Positions 18,478 to 26,973 of a stretch of DNA of 64,000 bases are shown piece by piece. Position 1 is the first letter of the stretch. Every line of letters starts with the position of its first letter. A model generated the notes under the pieces. It was not told the DNA's origin. It searched no databases and worked only from the letters and a program-made list of their open reading frames with translations. A program made the position numbers and the translations under genes. This DNA is from Rhodoferax sediminis (GTDB lineage Bacteria; Pseudomonadota; Gammaproteobacteria; Burkholderiales; Burkholderiaceae_C): positions 757,001 to 821,000 of the forward strand of contig NZ_CP035503.1 of NCBI RefSeq assembly GCF_006970865.1. The letters are read 5' to 3'.

Positions 18478-18951
18478 ATGTATCAACACATCCTCGTTCC
18501 CATCGACGGCAGCAAGACCGCCGAACAGGGTCTTCGCGAAGCCATTCGCCTGGCTGTGGATCAGAAAGCCCGGCTGCGTCTGCTGTACGTCCTCGATGAC
18601 TTTTCGATGCTTGTGGAATTGTCCAGCGTCACGAGCTTCGACGCATCACTGCAGAAACTGCGTGACTATGGACAGCAACTTCTCTCCGGCGCCCAGAAGC
18701 TGGCCAGCGAGTCGGGCGTACAAGCCAGTCCAGTATTGCGCGAGATCATCGAAGGCCGGATCGCCAACACCGTGGTGGACGAGGCCAGGACTTCCGCCTG
18801 CGACCTGATCGTCATGGGCACACACGGCCGGCGCGGCTTCAGCCGCATGGCGCTTGGCAGCGATGCGGACCTCGTCGTGCGAATGAGTCCCGTGCCTGTC
18901 CTGCTGGTCAGGCAGAACTCGCGTGACGGCAGAGCTGAGGCCTCAGAGTAG
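18478..18951 (+). CDS. Universal stress protein UspA family
   Basis: A 157-residue single-domain universal stress protein. It opens with YQHILVPIDGSKTAEQGL and ends with the ATP-binding loop GTHGRRGFSRMALGSDA (about residues 119-135), followed by PVPVLLV. The G-2X-G-9X-G(S/T) nucleotide motif is intact, so it should bind ATP. In related bacteria such genes are often induced by low oxygen or starvation. It is divergent from the cytochrome c/ftsH pair and is the last gene of the island before metK. Confidence 0.93.
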   Translation: MYQHILVPIDGSKTAEQGLREAIRLAVDQKARLRLLYVLDDFSMLVELSSVTSFDASLQKLRDYGQQLLSGAQKLASESGVQASPVLREIIEGRIANTVVDEARTSACDLIVMGTHGRRGFSRMALGSDADLVVRMSPVPVLLVRQNSRDGRAEASE

Positions 18952-19024
18952 CTTTCGCCACGCAAAATTGCGCGGCGAGTGCGCGAATGCGCGATCGTAG
19001 TCGCTGGTCTGGGCCTCGGGGTGG

Positions 19025-20209
19025 CTAACGGATGCCCGCTGCGGCGCGCAGCGCATTGGCCTTGTCAGTGCGTTCCCAGCTGAACTCGGGCTCCTCGCGC
19101 CCAAAGTGGCCATAGGCGGCGGTCTTTTCGTAGATCGGGCGCAGCAGATCGAGCATCTGGATGATGCCCTTGGGGCGCAGATCGAAGTGCTCGTTGATCA
19201 GCGCGGCGATCTTCTCGTCGGAGATGACCCCGGTGCCTTCGGTGTAGACCGTGACGTTCATGGGTTTGGCCACGCCGATCGCGTAGGCCACCTGGATCTG
19301 GCATTGCCGCGCCAGGCCGGCGGCCACGATGTTCTTGGCCACGTAACGGGCCGCGTAAGCGGCCGAGCGGTCGACCTTCGTCGGGTCCTTGCCGGAGAAC
19401 GCACCGCCGCCGTGCGGGCAGGCGCCGCCATAGGTGTCGACAATGATCTTGCGCCCGGTCAGGCCGCAGTCGCCCTGCGGGCCGCCGATGACGAAGCGGC
19501 CGGTCGGGTTCACCAGGTAGCGGGTTTCCTTCAACCACTCCCTGGGCAGCACCGGCTTGATGATTTCCTCGATGATGGCTTCGGTGAACGAGGCCTTCAT
19601 CTTCGTCGGGGTCTCGCTCTGGTCGGGGCTGTGCTGGGTCGACAGCACCACGGTGTCGATTGAGTGCGGCTTGCCGTCCACGTAGCGCATCGTCACCTGG
19701 CTCTTCGCGTCGGGCCGCAAAAAGGGCAGGCGGCCGTCCTTGCGCAACTGCGCCTGGCGCTCGACCAGGCGGTGCGCGTAATAGATCGGCGCGGGCATCA
19801 GCTCGGGGGTTTCGTTGCAGGCGTAGCCGAACATCAGGCCCTGGTCGCCGGCGCCGGTGTTCAGGTGATCGTCGCTGGCGCGGTTCACGCCCTGGGCGAT
19901 GTCGTTGCTCTGCTTGTCGTAGGCGACCAGCACGGCGCAGCCCTTGTAGTCGATGCCGTACTCGGTGTTGTCGTAGCCGATGCGTTTGATGGTGTCGCGC
20001 GCGACCTGGATGTAGTCGACGTGCGCATTGGTGGTGATCTCGCCCGCCAGCACCACCAGGCCGGTGTTGGTCAGCGTCTCGGCGGCTACGCGCGACAGCG
20101 GGTCCTGTTTGAAGACCGCATCGAGGATCGCATCCGAGATCTGGTCGGCCACCTTGTCGGGGTGACCTTCGGAGACGGATTCGGAGGTGAAAAGGAAGTC
20201 GTTCGCCAT
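19025..20209 (-). CDS. metK: S-adenosylmethionine synthetase
   Basis: Forms S-adenosylmethionine from methionine and ATP in the cytoplasm. 394 residues, the usual length. Visible signatures are [17 protein letters not shown] at the N-terminus, [12 protein letters not shown] near residue 120, and [19 protein letters not shown] near 270, which carries phosphate-binding residues. This is a housekeeping gene and marks the return to core genome after the stress island. The 180-bp upstream region shared with the lipid A acyltransferase genes shows no SAM riboswitch that I recognise. Confidence 0.97.
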   Translation of the reverse strand: MANDFLFTSESVSEGHPDKVADQISDAILDAVFKQDPLSRVAAETLTNTGLVVLAGEITTNAHVDYIQVARDTIKRIGYDNTEYGIDYKGCAVLVAYDKQSNDIAQGVNRASDDHLNTGAGDQGLMFGYACNETPELMPAPIYYAHRLVERQAQLRKDGRLPFLRPDAKSQVTMRYVDGKPHSIDTVVLSTQHSPDQSETPTKMKASFTEAIIEEIIKPVLPREWLKETRYLVNPTGRFVIGGPQGDCGLTGRKIIVDTYGGACPHGGGAFSGKDPTKVDRSAAYAARYVAKNIVAAGLARQCQIQVAYAIGVAKPMNVTVYTEGTGVISDEKIAALINEHFDLRPKGIIQMLDLLRPIYEKTAAYGHFGREEPEFSWERTDKANALRAAAGIR

Positions 20210-20390
20210 TGTGTTTAAGCTCCTGTGTTGCGAGTGGCCATACGTTGTTGCGTTGCCTCTGGCTTCGGAGCCCCCTGGCGAACGCTTTAGCAGACTTATT
20301 TAACGGGCCCGCAGCTTCTCTATACTGGCTGGCCCTGGTCGCCCTGCAAGTTGTTCAGTAACTCAGCGACCCCTGCATTGTAGTCAACCC

Positions 20391-21230
20391 ATGCTTTTCC
20401 TGTTCCGCGTCCTGTCCATATTGCCGCTATGGCTACTGCATCTCCTGGGTTGGTGGATGGGCTGGCTCACCTTCCTGGCCTCACCCACCTATCGCCGCCG
20501 CTTCCTGGCCAATCTGGCACAGGCCGGCTATCGTTTGCGCGAAGTCCACCAGGCGGTGGGCCACGCCGGCCGCATGGTGTCGGAGTTGCCGCGCCTGTGG
20601 CTGGGCGGCCCGGTGCGCCTGGAATGGGACAACGAGGCCTGTATCGAGGCGGCCTATCAGGCAGGGCAAGGGATCGTATTCCTGACGCCGCATATCGGCT
20701 GCTTCGAGGTCACCGCGCAGGCCGTAGCCGCGCGCTATGGCGCGCAATACGGCCTGTTGACCGTGATGTTCCGCCCGGCGCGCCAGCCCTGGCTGGCCGA
20801 GGTGGTGGCGTCCTCGCGCCATCGGCCGGGCCTGGACACCGCGCCCACCACGCTGGCGGGCGTGCGCAAGATGCTCAAGGCCATGCGCCGCGGCCAGGCC
20901 GTGGGCCTGCTGCCCGACCAGGTGCCGCCCGAGGGCCAGGGCCTGTGGGCGCCATTTTTTGGCCGCGAGGCGTACACCATGACGCTGGCCGCACGGCTGG
21001 CGCAGCAGGGCGGCGCCACCGTGCTGCTGGCCTGGGGCGAGCGGCTGGCTTGGGGCCGGGGTTATCGTCTGCACTTTCGCGGCCTGGCCCGGCCGCTGGC
21101 GCCGGACCTGGCGCAGGCCGTGCTGCAGATCAACGGGGAGATGGAGCAGCTGGTGCGCGAGTGCCCCCAGCAGTACCTGTGGGGTTATGCGCGCTACAAG
21201 CAGCCGCGCAAGGAAACTGTGGACGTATGA
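20391..21230 (+). CDS. Lipid A biosynthesis lauroyl/myristoyl acyltransferase, first copy
   Basis: LpxL/LpxM (HtrB)-family inner-membrane acyltransferase adding a secondary acyl chain to lipid A. 279 residues with an N-terminal hydrophobic anchor (about residues 2-30). The catalytic HX4(D/E) motif reads HIGCFE (about 101-106), followed by the LPDQVPPEGQG segment. It overlaps the next acyltransferase gene by ATGA, so the pair is an operon that could supply two acyl chains or two chain-length specificities. The glutamate in HX4E is the usual form in LpxL proteins. Confidence 0.9.
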   Translation: MLFLFRVLSILPLWLLHLLGWWMGWLTFLASPTYRRRFLANLAQAGYRLREVHQAVGHAGRMVSELPRLWLGGPVRLEWDNEACIEAAYQAGQGIVFLTPHIGCFEVTAQAVAARYGAQYGLLTVMFRPARQPWLAEVVASSRHRPGLDTAPTTLAGVRKMLKAMRRGQAVGLLPDQVPPEGQGLWAPFFGREAYTMTLAARLAQQGGATVLLAWGERLAWGRGYRLHFRGLARPLAPDLAQAVLQINGEMEQLVRECPQQYLWGYARYKQPRKETVDV

Positions 21231-22099
21231 AGATTGCAAGTCATGGCGGAATATGGTTCATGCGCGGGCTCAGCCGGCTGCCGCTGGCGTGGATCCGCGC
21301 CCTGGGCTGGGGCATGGGCTGCGTGCTGTATGTGCTCGCGGTGCCGCGCCGGCGCGTTGCCAGCACCAACCTGATGCTCTGTTTTCCGGAGCATACTGTG
21401 CAGCAACGGCGGGCGCTGGTGCTGCAAAACTTCATTTATTTTGCGCAGACCTGGCTGGATCGCAGCTGGCTCTGGCACGCGAGCCCGCAGGTCACGCTCA
21501 GGCGGCTCAAGCTCACGGGGGAGGTGGCGCAGCTCGACGGCGACGAGCCGACCCTGATCTTTGCTCCGCATTTTCTGGGCATGGACGCCGGTGCCACGGC
21601 CCTGTCGCAGCAGGTGCCGCGCAATTTCAACACCATCGTCACGCCGCAGCGCAACGAGATCGTCGACGCCTGGATCTCGCAAGGGCGCCGGCGCTTTGGC
21701 AACGCCCGGCTGTTCACCCGGTTCGACGGGACCAAGACCATCGTGGCCAGCCTGCGCGCGGGCGAGCCGCTGTATCTGCTGCCCGACATGAATTTCGGGC
21801 CGCAGGAGTCGATCTTCGTGCCGTTCTATGGCGTGTCGGCTGCCACCGTGCCGTCGCTGTCGCGCTTCGCCCGGCTCGGGCGCGCCAAGGTGGTGCCGGT
21901 CATCACGCGCATCACGGCGCAGGGTTACGAGACGCGGGTGCTGCCGGCCTGGCTGGATTTTCCGAGCGACGACGTGGTGGCCGACACGGCCCTGATGAAC
22001 CGGCGCCTGCAGGACTACATCGACACCATGCCCGAGCAGTACTACTGGGTGCACAAGCGCTTCAAGACGCGCCCGCCGGGTGAGCCGTCAGTGTATTGA
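21227..22099 (+). CDS. Lipid A biosynthesis acyltransferase, second copy
   Basis: Second LpxL/LpxM-family protein, 290 residues. The frame is open far upstream, but the true start is the ATG overlapping the stop of the preceding gene, giving MKIASHGGIWFMRGL with a hydrophobic N-terminal segment typical of the family. The catalytic motif is HFLGMD (HX4D), followed by LPDMNFGPQESIFVPFYG. It differs clearly in sequence from the first copy, so the two are diverged paralogues, not a recent duplication. Membrane-bound, cytoplasmic face. Confidence 0.9.
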   Translation: MKIASHGGIWFMRGLSRLPLAWIRALGWGMGCVLYVLAVPRRRVASTNLMLCFPEHTVQQRRALVLQNFIYFAQTWLDRSWLWHASPQVTLRRLKLTGEVAQLDGDEPTLIFAPHFLGMDAGATALSQQVPRNFNTIVTPQRNEIVDAWISQGRRRFGNARLFTRFDGTKTIVASLRAGEPLYLLPDMNFGPQESIFVPFYGVSAATVPSLSRFARLGRAKVVPVITRITAQGYETRVLPAWLDFPSDDVVADTALMNRRLQDYIDTMPEQYYWVHKRFKTRPPGEPSVY

Positions 22100-22127
22100 C
22101 GGGTCGCGCCGGCTTTCTCAATTCTTG

Positions 22128-22185
22128 AGCATTTAAGGCCTGTAGCCTTTACCCTGTCTACGCATTTAGCTATCTATATCGTAGC
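22128..22185. repeat. Interspersed mosaic repeat, intergenic copy
   Basis: Fills most of the gap between the convergent acyltransferase and hydrolase genes. On the minus strand it reads as ATAGCTAAATGCG, then AGGGTAAAGGCTACAGGCC. This is the most complete copy in the window of the family with core AGCTAT...GCG...GGCTACAGGCC. Confidence 0.7.
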
Positions 22186-23108
22186 AAAAAGTCTTGCAGG
22201 TACTTGGCGACCCGATGCGGCTGCTCATGCACGATCCAGTGCGTGGCCCCTGGCACGGTGTGCAGCGTCAGGTCTGCGACGTAGTCGCCGAGCCCGTCAA
22301 TCAACTCGGGCGGCAGGGCGATGTCGTCCAGCGCCCACACCACCAGGGTCGGCAGTGCGACCGTCAGCATCTCGCGCGGCAAGGTCACGCTGGCTGCGGC
22401 CGGGTCCTCGGGCCGGGGCGGGCGCAGCGGGGAGGCGCGGTAGTAGTTGCAGCCGCCCGTCAAGCCGCTGCCGCCATCGGCGCGCGGGCCCCAGACGGCG
22501 CGGTACTGGTTTTTCACCGATTCGGTGAGCCACGACGGCGTGCCGCCGCCACCATGGCCGCTGGTCAGGAAGGGCCACAGGCGCTCGAAGTCGTTCTCTG
22601 CCAGCCGCTGCTCCGCGTCGGGGCGGATCAGGAAGTTCATATAGGCGCTGGCGGCCTGCTGTTTCGGATTGGTCTGCAGCTCGCGCAAAAAGGTGCCGGG
22701 ATGCGGCGAATTCACGATGGCCAGCTTTTTTGTCAGTTCGGGCCGCTGATTCGCCAGGTTCCAGGCCACCGCACCGCCCCAGTCGTGCGCCACCAGGCAG
22801 GCCAGCGCGCCGCCTGCGGTGGCCGTTTCCAGCGCGATCAGCGCCGCGATGTCCTGCACCAGGTGCTTGGGGCGATAGGCGCTGACCTCCACGGGCGCGC
22901 TGGATTGCTCGAAGCCGCGCAGGTTCGGCGCCACGCAGCGGTAGCCGCCGTTCTCGGGCCGGGCGAAGTGCAGCAACATTTCGTCCCAGACAAAGGCGGC
23001 TTCGGGGAAGCCGTGCAGGAGCATCAGCACGGGACGGCCGCGCTGGCCGGTGGCCCGGCAGCTCAGGGTGATGCCGTGCGGCAGGGGTTGCAGAAACGTG
23101 TCGATCAT
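22170..23108 (-). CDS. Alpha/beta hydrolase, epoxide hydrolase-like
   Basis: A 312-residue alpha/beta-hydrolase-fold enzyme. The oxyanion-hole segment LLHGFPEAAFVWDEM comes first. The nucleophile elbow VAHDWGGAVAW carries Asp rather than Ser, as in epoxide hydrolases and haloalkane dehalogenases. A late acid lies near ALDDIALP, and the catalytic His is in PGATHWIVHEQP. The HGFPE and HDWGG motifs together favour epoxide hydrolase. The physiological substrate is unknown. Its 3' end abuts an interspersed repeat. Confidence 0.85.
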   Translation of the reverse strand: MIDTFLQPLPHGITLSCRATGQRGRPVLMLLHGFPEAAFVWDEMLLHFARPENGGYRCVAPNLRGFEQSSAPVEVSAYRPKHLVQDIAALIALETATAGGALACLVAHDWGGAVAWNLANQRPELTKKLAIVNSPHPGTFLRELQTNPKQQAASAYMNFLIRPDAEQRLAENDFERLWPFLTSGHGGGGTPSWLTESVKNQYRAVWGPRADGGSGLTGGCNYYRASPLRPPRPEDPAAASVTLPREMLTVALPTLVVWALDDIALPPELIDGLGDYVADLTLHTVPGATHWIVHEQPHRVAKYLQDFLLRYR

Positions 23109-23161
23109 GGGTGCTCGCCTTGCTATAAGTCCAGTAGCTGCCAGCGCCCGTGGATCAAGGG

Positions 23162-23932
23162 TTAGGCGTCGGTTTCTCCCTCAAGTGCAGGGTTTTCGGG
23201 CGGCGCGGGAGTCGCGGGTGCGGTGCCAGCCGGGTGCGCCCACTGCCACAGCAATTGGCTCGCCTCGTCCACGCCCTGCTTCTTGAGTGCGGAGAACAGT
23301 TTGACCTCGCCGCCGCCGGCCTGCAGTCGCACAATGGACAGTACCCTGGCACCTTCGGCGCGCGTCAGCTTGTCTGCCTTGGTCAGCAGCACCAGGAATT
23401 TCAGGCCGGCTTCGACGCGCGGGCGGATCACGTCGAGCAGGATTTCGTCGAGTTCGGTCAACCCGTGGCGCGGGTCGCACAAGAGCACGATGCCGACCAG
23501 ATTCTCCCGCGTCACCAGGTAGTTGGCCATCACCTGCTGCCAGCGGATCTTGTCCTGCTTGGGCACGGCCGCGTAGCCGTAACCCGGCAGATCGGCCAGC
23601 ACGGCGTCGGTCACGCCCTGCTTGCCGAGCGAAAACAGGTTGATGTGCTGGGTGCGGCCCGGTTTTTTCGAGGCATAGGCCAGCTGCTTTTGCTGTGTCA
23701 GGGTGTTGATGCAGGTGGATTTGCCGGCATTGGAGCGCCCGACAAAGGCAATTTCTGGCACGTCCAGCGCCGGCAGGTGGTGCAGCTGCGGCGCGGTGGT
23801 CAGGAATTTGGCGGTGTGCAGCCAGCCCGACGCAATGACGGCGGGCGTTTTGCTGTCCGCCGGTAGCAGGGGAGGCGGGCCGGGGCGGCCCGCGGCGGCC
23901 TTGGGGGCGTGCGGTGTGGAGGTAGTAGTCAT
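23162..23932 (-). CDS. engB: Ribosome biogenesis GTP-binding protein EngB/YsxC
   Basis: Essential GTPase for assembly of the large ribosomal subunit. 256 residues; the core of about 200 residues is flanked by low-complexity Pro/Ala extensions at both ends. G1 is GRSNAGKST, G2 lies around KKPGRTQHIN, G3 is DLPGYGYA, and G4 is TKADKL. It is divergent from the cytochrome c4 gene, an arrangement common in Burkholderiales. Confidence 0.95.
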   Translation of the reverse strand: MTTTSTPHAPKAAAGRPGPPPLLPADSKTPAVIASGWLHTAKFLTTAPQLHHLPALDVPEIAFVGRSNAGKSTCINTLTQQKQLAYASKKPGRTQHINLFSLGKQGVTDAVLADLPGYGYAAVPKQDKIRWQQVMANYLVTRENLVGIVLLCDPRHGLTELDEILLDVIRPRVEAGLKFLVLLTKADKLTRAEGARVLSIVRLQAGGGEVKLFSALKKQGVDEASQLLWQWAHPAGTAPATPAPPENPALEGETDA

Positions 23933-24016
23933 CGATCTTGAGGGGCCGCCCGGAAGGACAGACGCACCCTCATTGTAGAATCAGCCAGTTTTGCGCAAAT
24001 AAACAGACCTCCCAAT

Positions 24017-24670
24017 ATGAAGTTGCTCGCCTCCCTGTTGATGACTGCCGTGCTGGCAGCACCCGCTCTTTCCAGCTTCGCTGCGGACGACGCGCCTGCC
24101 GCTCCCGCGGCGGCCACCGCAGCGGTCGCCAAGCCCGATCTGGTCAAGGGCGCGGCCAGTTTTGGGGCGGTGTGCGCGGCCTGCCACGGTGCCGACGGCA
24201 ATTCGAGCATTGCCGCCAACCCCAAGCTGGCGCAGCAGCATCCCGAATATCTGGTCAAACAGTTGCAGGACTTTAAATCCGGCAAGCGCGCCAGCGCCAT
24301 CATGTCGGGCATGGCGTCCACCTTGTCCAATGACGACATGAAAAACATCGCCTACTGGCTCACCTCGAACAAGGCCAAGCCGGGTTTTGCCAAGGACAAG
24401 GATCTGGTGGCGATCGGCGAGCACCTTTACCGCGGCGGCAATTCCGACCGCCATATCCCGGCGTGTGCCGGCTGCCACAGCCCCAACGGCGCCGGCATTC
24501 CCTCCCAGTACCCGCGCCTGAGCGGCCAGCAAGCCGACTACACCGCGGCGCAGCTCACGGCGTTTCGCGATGGCGTGCGCAAGAACAGCCTGCCCATGTC
24601 CGAGGTCGCCGCCAAGCTCAATGACCGCGAAATCAAGGCGCTGGCCGACTATATTGCCGGCCTGCGTTGA
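24017..24670 (+). CDS. Dihaem cytochrome c4
   Basis: Periplasmic dihaem electron carrier of 217 residues. A signal peptide ends near SFAADD and an Ala/Pro-rich linker follows. Two cytochrome domains have haem motifs CAACH (53-57) and CAGCH (150-154), with axial Met candidates in IMSGMAS and LPMSEVA. It probably delivers electrons to terminal oxidases. It is followed by the cytochrome c maturation genes resB and ccsA, which attach haem to such proteins. Confidence 0.94.
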   Translation: MKLLASLLMTAVLAAPALSSFAADDAPAAPAAATAAVAKPDLVKGAASFGAVCAACHGADGNSSIAANPKLAQQHPEYLVKQLQDFKSGKRASAIMSGMASTLSNDDMKNIAYWLTSNKAKPGFAKDKDLVAIGEHLYRGGNSDRHIPACAGCHSPNGAGIPSQYPRLSGQQADYTAAQLTAFRDGVRKNSLPMSEVAAKLNDREIKALADYIAGLR

Positions 24671-24738
24671 TTTTTTGATGATGGGAGCGGGCGAATTGTT
24701 CTTGGGTTGAACGATTCGCTGACGTCCTGCCGGAACCT

Positions 24739-24807
24739 ATGGCGATATGTCGCCATCCAATAACAAACCCTGACGAGGGCGGGCCTATCTACGGATAGCC
24801 TCGCCCT
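24739..24807. other. Two hairpins between cytochrome c4 and resB
   Basis: A perfect 7-bp hairpin ATGGCGA-TATG-TCGCCAT at 24739-24756 and a 14-bp stem with one mismatch at 24776-24807 (AGGGCG...CGCCCT, loop TACG). Neither has a following T-run, so transcription may pass into resB. They could act as processing or attenuation structures. Confidence 0.5.
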
Positions 24808-24837
24808 TGCTGCTTGAGTCACCGACAATCCACTTCT

Positions 24838-26964
24838 ATGTCAGTTTCCACCCACGGACTTCGTGTCAAGACCCGCTCGCCCGTGCTGCGCGCTGCGGTC
24901 GAGTTGCTGTCGTCGATGCGCTTTTCGATCTCGCTGCTGACGATCATCTGCATCGCGTCCGTCATCGGCACCGTGCTCAAGCAGCACGAACCCATCGGCA
25001 ACTACGTCAATCAATTCGGCCCGTTCTGGGCCGAAGTCTTTGCTGCGGTCAATCTTTACTCGGTCTACAGCGCCTGGTGGTTCCTGCTGATCCTGGCCTT
25101 TCTGGTGATCAGCACCTCGCTGTGCATTGCCCGCAACACCCCGAAGATCCTGGCCGACCTCAAGGTCTACAAGGAAGATATCCGCGAGCAGAGCCTGCAG
25201 GCGTTCGGCCACCGGGCCGAAGCGGCGCTGGACGAGGGGCCCGAAGCGGCGGCCCAACGCGTCGGCAAAACGCTGGCGGGCGGCGGCTGGAAGGTCAAGC
25301 TGCAACAGCGCAGCAATGGCTGGATGGTGGCGGCCAAGGCCGGCTCCATCAACAAGCTGGGCTACATCGCGGCCCACAGCGCCATCGTGCTGGTGTGCGT
25401 GGGCGGGTTGCTCGATGGCGACCTGGTCGTGCGGGCCCAGATGTGGATGGCCGGCAAGTCGCTGTACACCGGCGGCGGGCTGATTGCCGACGTGAAGCCG
25501 CAGCACCGGCTGCCCTCCGACAATCTGGCGTTTCGCGGCAATTTGCTGGTGGCCGAGGGCCAGCAGGCTAGCACCGCGGTCATCAACCAGGCCGATGGCA
25601 TCGTGCTGCAGGACCTGCCGTTTGCGATCGAGCTGAAGAAATTCATCGTCGAGTACTACTCGACCGGCATGCCCAAGCTGTTTGCCAGCGATGTCGTGAT
25701 TCGCGACAAGGCCACGGGCCAGACCACGCCTGCCCGCATCGAGGTGAATCACCCGTTCAAGTACGACGGGGTCGAGATCTACCAGTCCAGCTTTGACGAT
25801 GGCGGCTCCAGCGTCAAGCTGCAGGCGCTGCCCATGAATGCGGCCACCAAGCCGTTCCAGATCGAGGGCGTGATCGGCGGCTCGTCCCAGCTCACGAAAG
25901 GCCAGGGCCAGGGCAACGACAAGCTCACGCTGGAGTACACCGGCCTGCGCGTGATCAACGTGGAGAATTTTGGCGACGGGGCGGATGGCGGCACCGGCAC
26001 CGACGTGCGCAAGGTGAATTTGCGCACCTCCCTCGATTCGAGCCTGGGGGCGGCCAACAAGTCGGCCACCAACAAGGCGCTGCGCAACGTCGGCCCCAGC
26101 GTGACCTACCGGCTGCGCGATGCGTCCGGCCAGGCCCGGGAATTCCAGAACTACATGCTGCCGGTCGACATGGGCGACGGTGTGCCGGTCTTCCTGCTGG
26201 GCGTGCGCGACACGCCCGATGAACCCTACCGCTACCTGCGCGTGCCGGCCGATGACCACAGCAGCATGGACGGGTTCATGCAGTTGCGCGCCGCGCTGGC
26301 CGACCCGGTGCTGCGCGAGGAGGCCGTGCAGCGCTATGCGGCCCAGGCCGTGGACCCGTCCAAGCCGGAGCTGGCGCGCCAGCTGGCGGCGTCGGCCTCG
26401 CGCGCGCTCACCCTGTTCGCAGGCGCGGTCAACGTCAATGGCGGCCCGGACGGCCACCGCGGCGGCCTGCAGGCGGTGTCCGACTTCATCGAGACCAATG
26501 TGCCCCAGGCGGAGCGCGCCCGCGCCGGCGAAGTGCTGATCCGCATTCTGAATGGCACCTTGTTCGAGCTGGAACAGATCACGCGCGAGCGCGCCGGCTT
26601 GCCGGCGCTGGTGCCTGGCGAGAAGACGCAGAGTTTCATGACGCAGGCGGTGCTTTCGCTGAGCGATGCGCAGCTGTATCCTGCGCCCATGGCGTTTGCG
26701 CTGAAGGATTTCAAGCAGGTGCAGGCCAGCGTGTTCCAGGTGGCCCGCGCGCCCGGCAAGAATATTGTGTATCTGGGCTGCGCCCTGCTGATTTTTGGCG
26801 TGTTCTCGATGCTCTACGTGCGTGAACGCCGGCTCTGGGTCTGGATCACGCCGCAGGGCGACAAGGCGCACGCGACCATGGCGCTGTCGACCAATCGCAA
26901 GACCATGGACGGCGATCGCGAGTTCGATCATTTGAAGCACAAACTGATTGGTGCAAAGGACTAA
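24838..26964 (+). CDS. resB: Cytochrome c biogenesis protein ResB/CcsB (System II)
   Basis: Membrane component of the System II haem-attachment complex, about 708 residues. Four hydrophobic segments are visible: near residues 28-48, 75-97, 175-195 and close to the C-terminus around KNIVYLGCALLIFGVFSMLYV. Between the last two lies a large periplasmic domain. I use the ATG at MSVSTHGLRV; an in-frame TTG eight codons upstream has no supporting ribosome-binding site. The next gene, ccsA, starts 10 bp downstream, giving the usual resB-ccsA operon. Length and layout are ordinary for Betaproteobacteria. Confidence 0.93.
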   Translation: MSVSTHGLRVKTRSPVLRAAVELLSSMRFSISLLTIICIASVIGTVLKQHEPIGNYVNQFGPFWAEVFAAVNLYSVYSAWWFLLILAFLVISTSLCIARNTPKILADLKVYKEDIREQSLQAFGHRAEAALDEGPEAAAQRVGKTLAGGGWKVKLQQRSNGWMVAAKAGSINKLGYIAAHSAIVLVCVGGLLDGDLVVRAQMWMAGKSLYTGGGLIADVKPQHRLPSDNLAFRGNLLVAEGQQASTAVINQADGIVLQDLPFAIELKKFIVEYYSTGMPKLFASDVVIRDKATGQTTPARIEVNHPFKYDGVEIYQSSFDDGGSSVKLQALPMNAATKPFQIEGVIGGSSQLTKGQGQGNDKLTLEYTGLRVINVENFGDGADGGTGTDVRKVNLRTSLDSSLGAANKSATNKALRNVGPSVTYRLRDASGQAREFQNYMLPVDMGDGVPVFLLGVRDTPDEPYRYLRVPADDHSSMDGFMQLRAALADPVLREEAVQRYAAQAVDPSKPELARQLAASASRALTLFAGAVNVNGGPDGHRGGLQAVSDFIETNVPQAERARAGEVLIRILNGTLFELEQITRERAGLPALVPGEKTQSFMTQAVLSLSDAQLYPAPMAFALKDFKQVQASVFQVARAPGKNIVYLGCALLIFGVFSMLYVRERRLWVWITPQGDKAHATMALSTNRKTMDGDREFDHLKHKLIGAKD

Positions 26965-26973
26965 GGACATAGC

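Noticed and set aside
18952..19024. Palindrome CGCAAAATTGCG after uspA as terminator or attachment site
   Set aside because: Stem is only 5 bp with no T-run, and no matching direct repeat or integrase is present.
20210..20390. Possible SAM-responsive riboswitch upstream of metK
   Set aside because: I see none of the conserved cores of SAM or SAH riboswitch classes.
20429..22099. One long protein covering both acyltransferase genes
   Set aside because: The first half is the wrong frame of the first acyltransferase. Homology begins only at the ATG at 21227.
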